Of a stretch of 64,000 nucleotides of DNA, positions 37,399-46,894 are shown piece after piece; within the stretch, counting starts at the first letter, position 1, and each line of letters starts with the position of its first letter. Where the stretch lies: positions 14,585 through 78,584 of the forward strand of contig CAZQOI010000005.1 in NCBI GenBank assembly GCA_964594905.1, read 5' to 3'. Below the pieces are notes generated by a model. It was not told where the DNA came from. It was given only the letters and a program-made list of their open reading frames with translations, and ran no database searches. Made by a program: the position numbers and the translations under genes. The stretch is from Granulosicoccus sp964594905. GTDB lineage: Bacteria > Pseudomonadota > Gammaproteobacteria > Granulosicoccales > Granulosicoccaceae.

Positions 37399-38092
37399 AC
37401 TCAGTGCCATCAACAGCTTTTACGGCAAGGCGCATATTCTTAACGACCTAGGCTTCTCCATTGGCGAAGGTGAAGTGGTATCTCTCTTGGGACGTAATGG
37501 CGCTGGCAAGACAACCACTGTCAAGTCGATCATGCAGCTCGTCAAACCGCAAAGCGGTTCGGTTGTTTTTGATGGTCATGAATTGACTCAGTTAGCACCT
37601 CACCAAGTGGCAAAACTGGGTGTGGGTTATGTACCCGAAGAACGCCGAATATTCACCGATCTAACCATCATCGAGAATCTGGAAGTTGGCAGGCAAGCAC
37701 CACGAGGTGGGGTATTCGAGTGGACGATCGATATACTGTTCGAGCTTTTTCCAAATTTGTCAGAGCGACGTTCAAATCGTGGCCGAGCCTTGTCTGGTGG
37801 TGAACAACAAATGTTGTCGATTGCGCGTACCTTGATGGGTAATCCACGCATTCTGTTGCTTGATGAGCCGTCGGAAGGTATTGCGCCGGTTATCGTGGAA
37901 CAGATGGCTGACACCATTCTCAAGCTTAAGCGCGAAGGTTTGCCAGTGCTGTTGTCCGAACAGAATCTTCACTTCGCCCGATTGGTATCAGATCGTGCGG
38001 TTATTATTGAAGGGGGCAACATCAAGTACAACGGAACGTTTGCGGAACTGGATGCGAGCCCTGACATTAGAAGTGCTTACTTGTCGGTATAA
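37391..38092 (+). CDS. livF: ABC transporter ATP-binding protein LivF
   Basis: The second ATPase of the importer, 233 residues. Walker A GRNGAGKTT, signature ALSGGEQQMLSIARTL and Walker B ILLLDEPSEGIAP are present, and the 'GYVPEERRIF' stretch is typical of LivF. The start overlaps the end of livG. With the binding protein, fused permease and LivG it completes a full importer. The gene for the FAD subunit of the molybdenum hydroxylase follows 38 bp later. Confidence 0.92.
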   Translation: MLELSAINSFYGKAHILNDLGFSIGEGEVVSLLGRNGAGKTTTVKSIMQLVKPQSGSVVFDGHELTQLAPHQVAKLGVGYVPEERRIFTDLTIIENLEVGRQAPRGGVFEWTIDILFELFPNLSERRSNRGRALSGGEQQMLSIARTLMGNPRILLLDEPSEGIAPVIVEQMADTILKLKREGLPVLLSEQNLHFARLVSDRAVIIEGGNIKYNGTFAELDASPDIRSAYLSV

Positions 38093-38130
38093 AGGTTGAG
38101 AGTTGCGAGATTGAAAGTTGAGTGTGTGAG

Positions 38131-38976
38131 ATGACCTTAGAAGAAGCTCTGGATCGCCGAGCGACGAGTCAATTGGCTGTGCTTGCCGGTGGCACTGATT
38201 TTTATCCGGCTCTCGGTGAAAACCATCCACCATCTGACGTTATTGACACAAGCCGAATCGCCGAGCTCCAAGGCATAAGCCGTGAACAATCCGGATGGCG
38301 AATCGGCGCGGCTTGCACCTGGACTGAAGTTGTCGAGGCGACACTGCCACCGGCGTTTGATGGCTTGAAAGCGGCCGCACGAGAAGTTGGGTCGATACAG
38401 ATTCAGAATGCGGCAACACTTGCTGGTAATTTGTGCAATGCATCCCCTGCCGCTGATGGAGTACCAGCGCTACTTGCACTCGATGCCAGTGTTGAACTGG
38501 CCTCCCAGGGTAATCGGCGGGTATTGCCGTTGGCCGAATTCATACTCGGTGTTCGTCAAACTGCTTTAAGCGACGACGAACTCCTTATAGCCATTCATAT
38601 CCCTCTGCAATCTGATGACACGCAGAGCGTTTTTGAAAAATTAGGCGCACGGCGTTACCTTGTTATCTCTATCGCCATGATCGCGGTGACACTTTCCCGC
38701 GATAACGGCAAGATCACAGATGCTCGTGTTTCGGTTGGTTCTTGTTCGCCAGTTGCGGTTCGTCTTGCAGCTGTCGAGTCTGCCATCAATGGACGTCAGC
38801 TCGACGAGCTCACATTGGATGTTGTTTCTAATATTATCTGGCAGGCTGAACTGCCTGAGTTGTCGCCTATAGATGACGTACGTGGTTCTGCCGACTATCG
38901 CCATCAGGTTGTGCGTGAATTGCTCAGCAGGCTTATTGTCAGTTGTATTCAGAAATGGGGAGCCGCTGCAGCATGA
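38131..38976 (+). CDS. Molybdenum hydroxylase FAD-binding subunit (CoxM/XdhB-like)
   Basis: This is a 281-residue flavoprotein subunit of the xanthine dehydrogenase family. The FAD-binding motifs are 'LAVLAGGTDFYPAL' near residue 25 and 'NAATLAGNLCNASPAADGVPALLALDA' near residue 100, followed by the CO-dehydrogenase flavoprotein C-terminal domain. It would pass electrons from the hydroxylase to an acceptor such as NAD. The ATG at 38131 gives MTLEEAL. The stop overlaps the start of the large subunit gene (ATGA). Confidence 0.9.
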   Translation: MTLEEALDRRATSQLAVLAGGTDFYPALGENHPPSDVIDTSRIAELQGISREQSGWRIGAACTWTEVVEATLPPAFDGLKAAAREVGSIQIQNAATLAGNLCNASPAADGVPALLALDASVELASQGNRRVLPLAEFILGVRQTALSDDELLIAIHIPLQSDDTQSVFEKLGARRYLVISIAMIAVTLSRDNGKITDARVSVGSCSPVAVRLAAVESAINGRQLDELTLDVVSNIIWQAELPELSPIDDVRGSADYRHQVVRELLSRLIVSCIQKWGAAAA

Positions 38977-41804
38977 CGCCCGACAACACCATTGCTTTGT
39001 CCTTTTCCCTGAATGGAGAATCAGTCACTCATCACACATCGCATACAACACGCTTATCAACGCTATTGCGTGATGCCTGTGATTGTCTGGATGTGAAAGT
39101 TGGTTGCAATGCGGGCGACTGCGGTGCATGTACCGTACTCGTTGATGGTAAAGCTGTCTGTGCTTGTCTGACGGCTGCGGGGCAGGTTGCTGGCAAGTCA
39201 GTCGATACGCTGCGTGGGCTCAATACACAATGTGAGATCACCGAAGCACTCAAGGCGTCTTTTCTGCATCACGGTGCAGCTCAGTGTGGCATCTGTACAC
39301 CCGGTATGCTTGTCAGTGCTGTAGCACTATTGCATAAAGTCAAGAACCCCACTGTCGACGAGGTGCAGGATGCCTTGGGTGGTGTCTTGTGTCGTTGTAC
39401 GGGTTACCGAAAGATTATCGATGCGGTGTGTGATGCGGGTTCATTGGCAAAGCGCTCGAGCAGTACTGCATCCTCCAACCCTGACGATACGCAGCCAGAG
39501 CTATCACCTAACGTTGTCGGACAGGCACTGGAACGTGTCGATGGTTTGCCAAAGGTCAGTGGTGCGGATCTGTTTGGTGATGATGTTGCGCCTGCCGATT
39601 CACTGGTGCTCAGACTGGTTCGTTCGCCTTATCATCATGCCTCTTTCGAGTTTGGCGATATTGATGAATTCGTTCAGAGCCATGACGGAATAGAGCGAGT
39701 GTTTACCGCCAAAGATATTCCGGGAAGCAATCTCTTCGGCATCATTCCTAATTTCATTGATCAACCTGTGTTCGCCGAAACAGCTAGCCGGTTCAAAGGT
39801 GAGGCGGTAGCTGCCGTAGTTGGCAACAGGGACGCAATGCTGGCTCTGGATCTTGGCACCTTTCCGGTAAAGTTTACCGAACTTGGCGCCGCATTAAATC
39901 CAGGTGATGCACTCGAAGACGACGCTACATTAGTTCATGCTGATCACGGTAGTAATGTGTTGTGTGGAGGCAAGGTCAAGTGCGGTGATGCGACTGCGGC
40001 ACTGTCTACGAGTTTCCTGACTGCGCGGGGTCGTTTTTCAACGGGGTTTGTTGAACACGCTTATATAGAACCAGAAGCAGGCTTTGCCGTTCGTGTTGCT
40101 GACACACTTGAAGTTCATGGTTGTACGCAAGCTGCGTATCTCGATCGCGAAAGTATTGCCGCCATTATGGATTTGCCTGAAAGCTCAATTCGAGTCGTGC
40201 CAACAGCTTGTGGCGGTGGCTTTGGGTCAAAGCTTGACGTCTCCTTTCAGCCGTTTGTAGCCTTGGCTGCCTGGTTGCTGAACAAGCCTGTCAGGCTGGT
40301 GTATTCGCGAACTGAATCAATGCAGTCAACCACCAAACGTCATGCATCGGACATGCAGCTTGAAATTGGTGTTGATAAGCATGGCATGCTCGAAGGTTTC
40401 GCCTTTGATGGCACATTCAATACAGGTGCTTACGCTTCGTGGGGTCCAACGGTTGCCAATCGTGTACCAGTGCATGCCTCTGGTCCTTATCGAATTCGTG
40501 ACTACCGTGCTGAAGCGCATGCGGTTTATACACACACCTCACCAGCGGGTGCGTTTCGTGGCTTTGGTGTGCCGCAAGTAGCCATTGCACAGGAATCCAT
40601 GTTCGATGAACTTGCCAATGCCCTCTCGATTGACAGATTAACGTTCAGACAAATCAATGCACTCGAAGGTGATATGCCAACGGTCACCGGACAGCGCATC
40701 GATTCCTATGGCATCAAGGCCTGTCTCGATGCGCTCGAGACACACTGGAGTGCTGCGAAGGCTGACGCGGCCTCGTTCAATAAACAAGCGGAACAAGATG
40801 CATCTCCGTGGCGACGCGGGATCGGTATTGCTTCGGGTTGGTATGGCTGTGGTAATACATCACTACCAAACCCATCTACGATCAAGTCTGGTATTACTGC
40901 CGCTGGGAAAGTCTGCCTGCATCAGGGGGCGATTGATATTGGGCAGGGTTCGAACACCGTCATTGTGCAAATCTTCGCTGAGACCTTAGGTATTGCTGCA
41001 TCAGAGATTGAAATTATCGGACCCGATACCGCAATCACACCAGACGCTGGCAAGACATCCGCGTCTCGTCAGACGTTTGTATCCGGCAATGCTGCAAGGT
41101 TGAGTGCCAAAAGCCTGCTTAATGAAATTGCTCGTTTGACCAATTGCACACAAATCAAGACACTTGAGTGTGGCGACGGGCAGTTGCTTGTAAACCGTAC
41201 AAGCGATGACCTGGACACAGCAACCATTGCATTGGCTGAGCTTGCCGTCAACGACGACGGCTATGTATTGATGGCTATAGAATCTTATGATCCACCGACT
41301 GAGCCACTTGATGAGAATGGGCAAGGTGTGCCGTATGTCATGTATGGATATGCAGCGCAACTGGCGGTACTTGATGTTGATACTCGAATTGGTACCGTGA
41401 AGCTTGAAAAATTTATTGCTGCGCATGATGTTGGTAAAGCGATAAACCCAGTGCTTGCGGAGGGTCAGATACAAGGCGGAATTGCACAAGGTGTTGGCCT
41501 TGCCTTGATGGAAGAGTTTGTTCCGGGGCGCACAGAAAATTTACATGACTATCTGATCCCGACTATTGGTGACATACCGCCGATTGAATCTATTCTTGTT
41601 GAAGTGCCTGATAGCAATGGACCTTTTGGCGCTAAAGGTTTGGGTGAGCATGTTCTGATACCAACTGCTCCTGCGGTACTAAATGCGATAGCTGATGCGA
41701 GTGGTGCGAGGGTGACCGAATTACCTGCGACCCCAGACAAGGTACTTGCCGCGATTCACAGAGCGGAGCACACTATCGAAGTTGAAACACAGGCAGGTGC
41801 GTGA
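38973..41804 (+). CDS. Molybdenum hydroxylase, fused 2Fe-2S and molybdopterin subunits
   Basis: The 943-residue chain joins the small iron-sulfur subunit to the large catalytic one. The plant-type [2Fe-2S] ligands are Cys45, Cys50, Cys53 and Cys65. The second cluster lies in 'AAQCGICTPGM' and 'LCRCTGY' (about residues 105-145). From about residue 180 the molybdopterin domains follow, with GGGFGSK, RGFGVPQ and the C-terminal GAKGLGE holding the expected catalytic glutamate. Relatives hydroxylate N-heterocycles such as nicotinate, isoquinoline or purines next to the ring nitrogen, using water. The Hnr and enamidase homologues nearby favour a pyridine-type substrate (inference). No XdhC-like maturation gene is in the window. 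The ATG at 38973 overlaps the previous stop, and the end overlaps the next start (TGATG). Confidence 0.9.
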   Translation: MTPDNTIALSFSLNGESVTHHTSHTTRLSTLLRDACDCLDVKVGCNAGDCGACTVLVDGKAVCACLTAAGQVAGKSVDTLRGLNTQCEITEALKASFLHHGAAQCGICTPGMLVSAVALLHKVKNPTVDEVQDALGGVLCRCTGYRKIIDAVCDAGSLAKRSSSTASSNPDDTQPELSPNVVGQALERVDGLPKVSGADLFGDDVAPADSLVLRLVRSPYHHASFEFGDIDEFVQSHDGIERVFTAKDIPGSNLFGIIPNFIDQPVFAETASRFKGEAVAAVVGNRDAMLALDLGTFPVKFTELGAALNPGDALEDDATLVHADHGSNVLCGGKVKCGDATAALSTSFLTARGRFSTGFVEHAYIEPEAGFAVRVADTLEVHGCTQAAYLDRESIAAIMDLPESSIRVVPTACGGGFGSKLDVSFQPFVALAAWLLNKPVRLVYSRTESMQSTTKRHASDMQLEIGVDKHGMLEGFAFDGTFNTGAYASWGPTVANRVPVHASGPYRIRDYRAEAHAVYTHTSPAGAFRGFGVPQVAIAQESMFDELANALSIDRLTFRQINALEGDMPTVTGQRIDSYGIKACLDALETHWSAAKADAASFNKQAEQDASPWRRGIGIASGWYGCGNTSLPNPSTIKSGITAAGKVCLHQGAIDIGQGSNTVIVQIFAETLGIAASEIEIIGPDTAITPDAGKTSASRQTFVSGNAARLSAKSLLNEIARLTNCTQIKTLECGDGQLLVNRTSDDLDTATIALAELAVNDDGYVLMAIESYDPPTEPLDENGQGVPYVMYGYAAQLAVLDVDTRIGTVKLEKFIAAHDVGKAINPVLAEGQIQGGIAQGVGLALMEEFVPGRTENLHDYLIPTIGDIPPIESILVEVPDSNGPFGAKGLGEHVLIPTAPAVLNAIADASGARVTELPATPDKVLAAIHRAEHTIEVETQAGA

Positions 41805-43357
41805 TGGTCAGGTTTGCAGTCGAGCTTGAAGATAACGGCAAGATACGCTGTGACGCCTGCCCAGTCCTGTGCTACATCAAAGATGGCAGAAGTGGTGCTT
41901 GCGACCGATATGCAAATGAAGGCGGTACTCTGGTAAGAGTTGACCCCTTCACCATACTTGAACGAACTGATAACCCCGCCAATGGAGCGGTTCCGTTTCT
42001 TGCTCAACACAGCAACAGCACAGACGCGGAAGCCAACTCAACCGATGACAATGTCGAAGCCAGTGTAGAACCCTGGAACGGCGATATCCTGAAACCCGAA
42101 CGCTTTGTCACAGCTATTGGTGCCGGTACTACGTATCCAGACTACAAGCCCGCGCCTTTTATCGTAGGTCAAAAGTACAACGATGTGGATATGGTCACTG
42201 TCGTTACAGAAGGCATCTTCAGCTACTGTGGCGTCAAGGTAAAGATCGATACCGATCGTCATTTAGGGCCCGAGCAATCCTTGGTGCGCGTTCAAGGTGA
42301 AGCGGTAGGTCATGTCACTACTGGCGAGTACGGATCGCAAATGTTATCGCTTGGTGGTGTTAATCACCTGACAGGTGGTTCAAAGAAGGAAGGACGACTT
42401 ACCTGCCAAGCCTTGTTGGAACTCTGTAATCGACAAGCGGTAGATATGACTATCGACAATGGTGCAGACATTACTGTTCAGGCTGGACAAGCACCGGTTG
42501 TTAATGGTGTACGCGAACAACTGATGCGTGTTGGTTGTGGCTCCGCAACAATAGGAATGTTTGCCAAACAATGGGCGCCACATGTTGATGAAGTGGTTGT
42601 GGTTGATGATCACATCACTGGCGTGTTGTCTGAACATCAAGCAGGCAAACTGCTGGATATGCAAGCGACGGGCATCCGAATCAAAGGTCGGAAATCAACA
42701 CCAGGGCGATACTTTCAAGTAGCGGAACCAGGTTCGGGTTGGGGCGGTACTGACATCGATGATCCTCTGACCATCATTGACGAATTTAAACCCGCCATAG
42801 CTTATCCTGGCTTACGCTTATTGATGGTGTCGACTACCGGTGAGCAGTGGGCTTACTTTGTACTTGATGAAAATCTCTCGCCAAAGACAGCTGATCTGCC
42901 AGAGGCACTGAAAGAATCGGTTGATCGTGTTGCCGAGAATTGCGAACCCTCATTGTGCTCAGTCTTGTTCATGGGTGGCGCGGGGGGATCTTTACGAGCA
43001 GGCGTGACGGAAAACCCGGTTCGACTGACCAGATCGGTGCGTGAATCGTTAACTTATGTGTCCTGTGGTGGTGCTCCAGCCTACGTTTGGCCGGGTGGTG
43101 GAATTACCGTGATGGCTGATGTCATGCAAATGCCGGAAAATGCATTTGGCTATGTGCCGACCCCAGCGCTGGTTGCTCCGATAGAGTTCACACTGCGTCT
43201 CGATGACTACACGCGCCTTGGAGGCCACATAGACCGGGTACGGGCCATGGACGAGATCGTCAGCGAAGCTGAGCGCTCAGTGGCTGGCATGGACGATTAT
43301 CTGTGGCCAGGTGATCAGCGGCATTTTCGCTGGGCTGGAGGCAAATCTGAAAAGTGA
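41804..43357 (+). CDS. hnr: 6-hydroxynicotinate reductase homologue
   Basis: The 517-residue protein carries an N-terminal Cys motif with Cys16, Cys19, Cys23 and Cys33 (C-x2-C-x3-C-x9-C), suited to an iron-sulfur cluster. After it come segments that I recognise from 6-hydroxynicotinate reductase: GACDRYANEGG, 'VTEGIFSYCGVKVKIDTDRHLGPEQ', 'YGSQMLSLGGVNHLTGGSKKEGRLTC' and 'VSCGGAPAYVWPGGGI'. In nicotinate-fermenting Eubacterium the enzyme reduces 6-hydroxynicotinate to 1,4,5,6-tetrahydro-6-oxonicotinate. It is the last gene of the cluster, overlapping the molybdenum hydroxylase stop, with translation start ATG at 41804. Homologues occur in aerobic proteobacteria, so the electron donor and substrate here are open questions. 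Confidence 0.82.
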   Translation: MVRFAVELEDNGKIRCDACPVLCYIKDGRSGACDRYANEGGTLVRVDPFTILERTDNPANGAVPFLAQHSNSTDAEANSTDDNVEASVEPWNGDILKPERFVTAIGAGTTYPDYKPAPFIVGQKYNDVDMVTVVTEGIFSYCGVKVKIDTDRHLGPEQSLVRVQGEAVGHVTTGEYGSQMLSLGGVNHLTGGSKKEGRLTCQALLELCNRQAVDMTIDNGADITVQAGQAPVVNGVREQLMRVGCGSATIGMFAKQWAPHVDEVVVVDDHITGVLSEHQAGKLLDMQATGIRIKGRKSTPGRYFQVAEPGSGWGGTDIDDPLTIIDEFKPAIAYPGLRLLMVSTTGEQWAYFVLDENLSPKTADLPEALKESVDRVAENCEPSLCSVLFMGGAGGSLRAGVTENPVRLTRSVRESLTYVSCGGAPAYVWPGGGITVMADVMQMPENAFGYVPTPALVAPIEFTLRLDDYTRLGGHIDRVRAMDEIVSEAERSVAGMDDYLWPGDQRHFRWAGGKSEK

Positions 43358-43477
43358 AGAAACGGATAACTTTCGCCTAAAACTTGACGCAGTACCGATT
43401 TGACCGGTACAACGCCAAATTACACGTATGATTGACCTCTCGCCAAGACGGCGATGTTTCCACCTGTATTGAGAATC

Positions 43478-45268
43478 ATGAAAAAAACTTATCTATTGCT
43501 CGCAACGAGTGTGTTGAGCCTAACGCTAGCTGCTTGCGACTCGAATTCAAATTCGACGCCCGATCCCTTGGCGAATGACCCGATAGTCGAACCATCGCCT
43601 GTTGCTCCAGAAGCGCCTGAAGACTCCCCAGTAGCAGGTCCAGTGCCTGTTAGTAATCCTGCACCTGATGATCCAGTGACGGAACCTACTACTCCAGTAG
43701 TGGTGCCTGTGCCAACACCAGCACCGGAGCCAGTAACACCAGCACCTACAGCGCCTGTAACACCTGAGCCTGTAACACCGACACCGACACCGACAGCGCC
43801 TGAATTGGACAATCCAGATAGGCCTGTTGATACCAGCTTGGGAGAACCGCAAGTACCCACACTTGCTGAACCGTTTGCTGACGCGATCGCAAGCCCTAAC
43901 GTGGCCGACCCGTTTGGTTCATTTTTAGAAACTGACAACGAAGTACCTGCTCCTGGTGGTCCGCCAACACAGCCAAAGAATCTTCGTATCGATCTGATCT
44001 CTAACGACTGGGCTGAATTCAGCTGGGCTCCTGCAAATGATGATGTTGAAGTTGTCGCTTACAACATCTATCGAAGTGATGGACATGTTTATGTAGTCGG
44101 TCGTGATCAAACTGATCCTGCCACCGGTTCACAAGCTGAAATTGATAAGTTCTGGGCAACCACCTCTTTCATTGATTGCAACTACACGCGTTTTGCTGAT
44201 CGATTGCATCAGTGTCTTGAGAATGGTCCACAGCCTGGTGATATCTTTTCCTATGAAGTAGCGGCTGTTGATAACGAAGGCAATGAGTCGGCGCGTTCAG
44301 AACCGATCACCATTACTTATCATCTATTGAGCAACGCACCGGTACCTCGCTACGATGATATCTACAAAGCGCCAGGTGATAGCTTTGCGCAAGACCATGA
44401 CTTGTCAGCGGTCGACTTCTGGCTTGACGACAATTTTGATCTTGTCTTCGCCGACGAATTCGATGGAGACTCCATTGATCCGACCAAATGGCAGACTGGC
44501 CTGGTTTGGGGTGACACCCGGATAATCAATGGCGAACAGCAGTACTTCGTCAATACTCAGGAAAACCCTGATTTCGGTTATGACCCATTCTCGTTCACGG
44601 GTGATTCAATGGTGATCAGCGCTGTACCAATTCCTGATGAGCTTCGTCCGAATTTGCCACCGGTGTGTGACGAGGCGGATTCTACCGGGCTTGATCGTTG
44701 TGAATTTCTGTCTGGTGCCTTGTCCAGTCATGATCGATTTGGCTTTATTTACGGTTACTCAGAAGCCCGCATGAAGGTCAGTGGCGCTCCTGGTGCCTTG
44801 TCCAGTCACTACCTGTATCACCGTTATGCCGGTACTGGCAATCTGTTCCATGCGCCAGAAATCGACATCATAGAATTTCTTGGTGAGAATCCGTTTGGTG
44901 ATGAAGATGCGTTCCAGACCTATCACTTTGGTGATCCGAATACGGGACAGACGCGTTCTGCACCGACCATGTCGTTCAAAAAACCTGATGGTGGAACTTA
45001 TGCCGATGGCGAGTGGCATACCTTCAGTGTCCTTTGGGAACCACAACTGGTTATCTGGTATATCGATGGGCGAGAGATAAAGCGTTTGTTTGGCCCTCAG
45101 GTTTCACGTCAGCCGATGAACATTGTGAACTACCTGGTTGCCGGTAGTGCGTGGGCACCAACACCTGATGTGTCCAATAGCGATCTGTTTCCTATTCAGT
45201 TCGAGATGGATTATGTCCGCGTTTATCAACGTGAAGCGTACAAGTCCACAGCGCAGTTCGGACCTTAG
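43478..45268 (+). CDS. GH16 beta-glucanase lipoprotein with FN3 domain
   Basis: The 596-residue lipoprotein has a signal ending in an LAAC lipobox. Then come a Pro/Thr/Val-rich linker (about residues 25-150), a fibronectin type III domain (about 160-290) and a glycoside hydrolase family 16 domain (about 310-590). The GH16 catalytic motif ExDxxE is Glu461, Asp463 and Glu466 (EIDIIE). Family enzymes cut beta-1,3 or beta-1,3-1,4 glucans such as laminarin, or galactans such as agar; the exact specificity is not clear. The linker DNA has short tandem hexamers (ACCGAC) near 43780. The ATG at 43478 begins the signal peptide; a TTGACG/TACAAC pair near 43384 and 43408 could be its promoter. It is convergent with the OmpA gene. 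Confidence 0.88.
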   Translation: MKKTYLLLATSVLSLTLAACDSNSNSTPDPLANDPIVEPSPVAPEAPEDSPVAGPVPVSNPAPDDPVTEPTTPVVVPVPTPAPEPVTPAPTAPVTPEPVTPTPTPTAPELDNPDRPVDTSLGEPQVPTLAEPFADAIASPNVADPFGSFLETDNEVPAPGGPPTQPKNLRIDLISNDWAEFSWAPANDDVEVVAYNIYRSDGHVYVVGRDQTDPATGSQAEIDKFWATTSFIDCNYTRFADRLHQCLENGPQPGDIFSYEVAAVDNEGNESARSEPITITYHLLSNAPVPRYDDIYKAPGDSFAQDHDLSAVDFWLDDNFDLVFADEFDGDSIDPTKWQTGLVWGDTRIINGEQQYFVNTQENPDFGYDPFSFTGDSMVISAVPIPDELRPNLPPVCDEADSTGLDRCEFLSGALSSHDRFGFIYGYSEARMKVSGAPGALSSHYLYHRYAGTGNLFHAPEIDIIEFLGENPFGDEDAFQTYHFGDPNTGQTRSAPTMSFKKPDGGTYADGEWHTFSVLWEPQLVIWYIDGREIKRLFGPQVSRQPMNIVNYLVAGSAWAPTPDVSNSDLFPIQFEMDYVRVYQREAYKSTAQFGP

Positions 45269-45288
45269 GCTACAAGCCTATAAGCAAT

Positions 45289-45320
45289 AAAAAAGGCGGC
45301 CCTTACAGGCCGCCTTTTTT
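45289..45320. terminator. Bidirectional intrinsic terminator
   Basis: GGCGGCC (45295-45301) and GGCCGCC (45308-45314) form a GC-rich stem with a six-base loop. The stem is flanked by an A-run on the left and a T-run on the right. It can therefore end transcription of the GH16 gene on the plus strand and of the OmpA gene on the minus strand. Confidence 0.92.
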
Positions 45321-45370
45321 GTTTCTACGTTCTCAGAATTTATTCGCTGAGAAATGAGGCTGCGGTTTAT

Positions 45371-45877
45371 CTACAAACTGCTGTATTGCTCGGAAGTTTG
45401 TTGGAATACGATTTCGACACGGCGATTGGCCTGGCGACCATCAGGTGTTTTGTTTGAGGCTACCGGCTGAGTCTCGCCAAAGCCCTGTGTCTTTATGCGA
45501 TCTTCCGATATTCCATAGCGCATCAGTTTTTGTTTTACTGAATCTGAACGTGCATCGGACAGCATCTGGTTGTAGCTTTTGTCACCAGTGTGATCTGTAT
45601 GCCCTTCTACCAGAGCCAAACGTCCCGGGTTTTCCTGCAGGAAGTTGGCGGCTTGGCGTATCAGGGTATTAGCTTCAGAGCGAAGACTCGCTTCTTCGAA
45701 GTCGAATAATACGTCTTCAATAACTAAAGCTGGCCCACGCTCGGTGGTCCTCAGTTCCAAAGGTGCTGTGACGATCGGCTCGACAGATTGTTTAGTCGGC
45801 TTACTGCCACAGGCAGTGAGAGTGAACAGCGACAGACAGATCGCTACGATGGTAAGGCTCTTTCGTTGTGTCAACAT
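45371..45877 (-). CDS. OmpA-family lipoprotein
   Basis: The 168-residue protein has a lipoprotein signal with an LTAC lipobox (Cys23). At residues about 60-165 it has an OmpA C-terminal domain that binds peptidoglycan ('ALVEGHTDHTGDKSYNQMLSDARSDSVK', 'TQGFGETQPVASN', 'NRRVEI'). It resembles Pal-like or YiaD-like envelope lipoproteins. I chose the ATG at 45877, with AGGA upstream, because longer in-frame starts would place 67 residues before the signal peptide. It is divergent from iolB across about 200 bp. Confidence 0.88.
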   Translation of the reverse strand: MLTQRKSLTIVAICLSLFTLTACGSKPTKQSVEPIVTAPLELRTTERGPALVIEDVLFDFEEASLRSEANTLIRQAANFLQENPGRLALVEGHTDHTGDKSYNQMLSDARSDSVKQKLMRYGISEDRIKTQGFGETQPVASNKTPDGRQANRRVEIVFQQTSEQYSSL

Positions 45878-46078
45878 GTCGTTAGTTTTCCTGGGCTGTT
45901 TGGTCATACCCCTTAACGGCGCAATCAGCGATGGATGGACAACTACTTCGTTACTCAATGACCACACAAATGTCTCGTTTTTTGGAACGCCTTGTTTTTC
46001 AGGGCTTTTTTGCCCAAGCGCTACGGGTTGCGGTATCGTCATACACCTGAAACTTTCGATGTAGGTGAAGCTGATCAC

Positions 46079-46876
46079 ATGAATAGTCTACTGCGACGCC
46101 CGTCGAATACGACTGGCAAGGTGCACGACATCACCCCGGCATCTGCTGGTTGGTCTTATGTTGGCTTTGAATTATTCCGTCTCAGCCCCGGTGAAAAAAT
46201 CGAGCAGCCCACGGGCGACAATGAAGTCATTCTGGTACTGGTTGAAGGCAAAGCTGATATCACCGGTGGTGGACTGATACTGAAAGCGTTTGGTAATCGG
46301 CTGAATGTGTTCGAGCAGTTACCTCCATCAGCGATCTATTTACCCAATGACATGGTTTGGTCGGTGACTGCAGTTACAGACTGCACACTCGCCGTATGCG
46401 CTGCACCGGGTAAAGGCAACTATGCGCCTTGCGAAATAAACGGCATCGAAAAAGTGGAACGAGGTAGTGGTACAAACCTTCGGCACATCTACCCGATAGC
46501 GATGGAGGAGCGGGATATCGCTGATAGCCTACTCGTCACGGAAGTATTTACACCGGCTGGACACTGGTCATCTTATCCGCCGCACCGACATGATGAAGAC
46601 AACTTCCCGGAAATGACTTACCTGGAAGAAACCTATTATCATCGACTTAATCCTGCTCAAGGGTTCGGTATCCAGCGTGTTTTTACCGAGGATGGGGCGC
46701 TAGATGAGACAATGGCCGTACATGATGGTGATGTCGTTTTGGTGCCTAAAGGGCATCACCCCTGTGCAGCACCCTATGGATATGAAATGTATTATCTCAA
46801 TGTGATGGCGGGCCCTTTACGTAAATGGCGCTTCCAGAATCATCCAGACCACGATTGGATTGTCCAGTCATCCTGA
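46079..46876 (+). CDS. iolB: 5-deoxy-glucuronate isomerase
   Basis: The 265-residue cupin-type protein matches IolB (EC 5.3.1.30), which isomerises 5-deoxy-glucuronate in myo-inositol breakdown. The metal-binding 'SSYPPHRHDEDNFPEMTYLEETYYH' region is near residue 165, and 'LVPKGHHPCAAPYGYEMYYLNVMAG' near the C-terminus is typical. The ATG at 46079 gives the usual length; the frame extends upstream to 45992 without family resemblance. iolG follows 18 bp later. The rest of the inositol pathway (iolC, D, E, A) is not in the window. Confidence 0.92.
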   Translation: MNSLLRRPSNTTGKVHDITPASAGWSYVGFELFRLSPGEKIEQPTGDNEVILVLVEGKADITGGGLILKAFGNRLNVFEQLPPSAIYLPNDMVWSVTAVTDCTLAVCAAPGKGNYAPCEINGIEKVERGSGTNLRHIYPIAMEERDIADSLLVTEVFTPAGHWSSYPPHRHDEDNFPEMTYLEETYYHRLNPAQGFGIQRVFTEDGALDETMAVHDGDVVLVPKGHHPCAAPYGYEMYYLNVMAGPLRKWRFQNHPDHDWIVQSS

Positions 46877-46894
46877 AATTGAACTGCAACTATT

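Noticed and set aside
43392..43410. GTACCG/CGGTAC inverted repeat upstream of the GH16 gene
   Set aside because: A six-base repeat with a seven-base spacer is expected by chance at this scale; it overlaps a possible promoter, but evidence is too thin.
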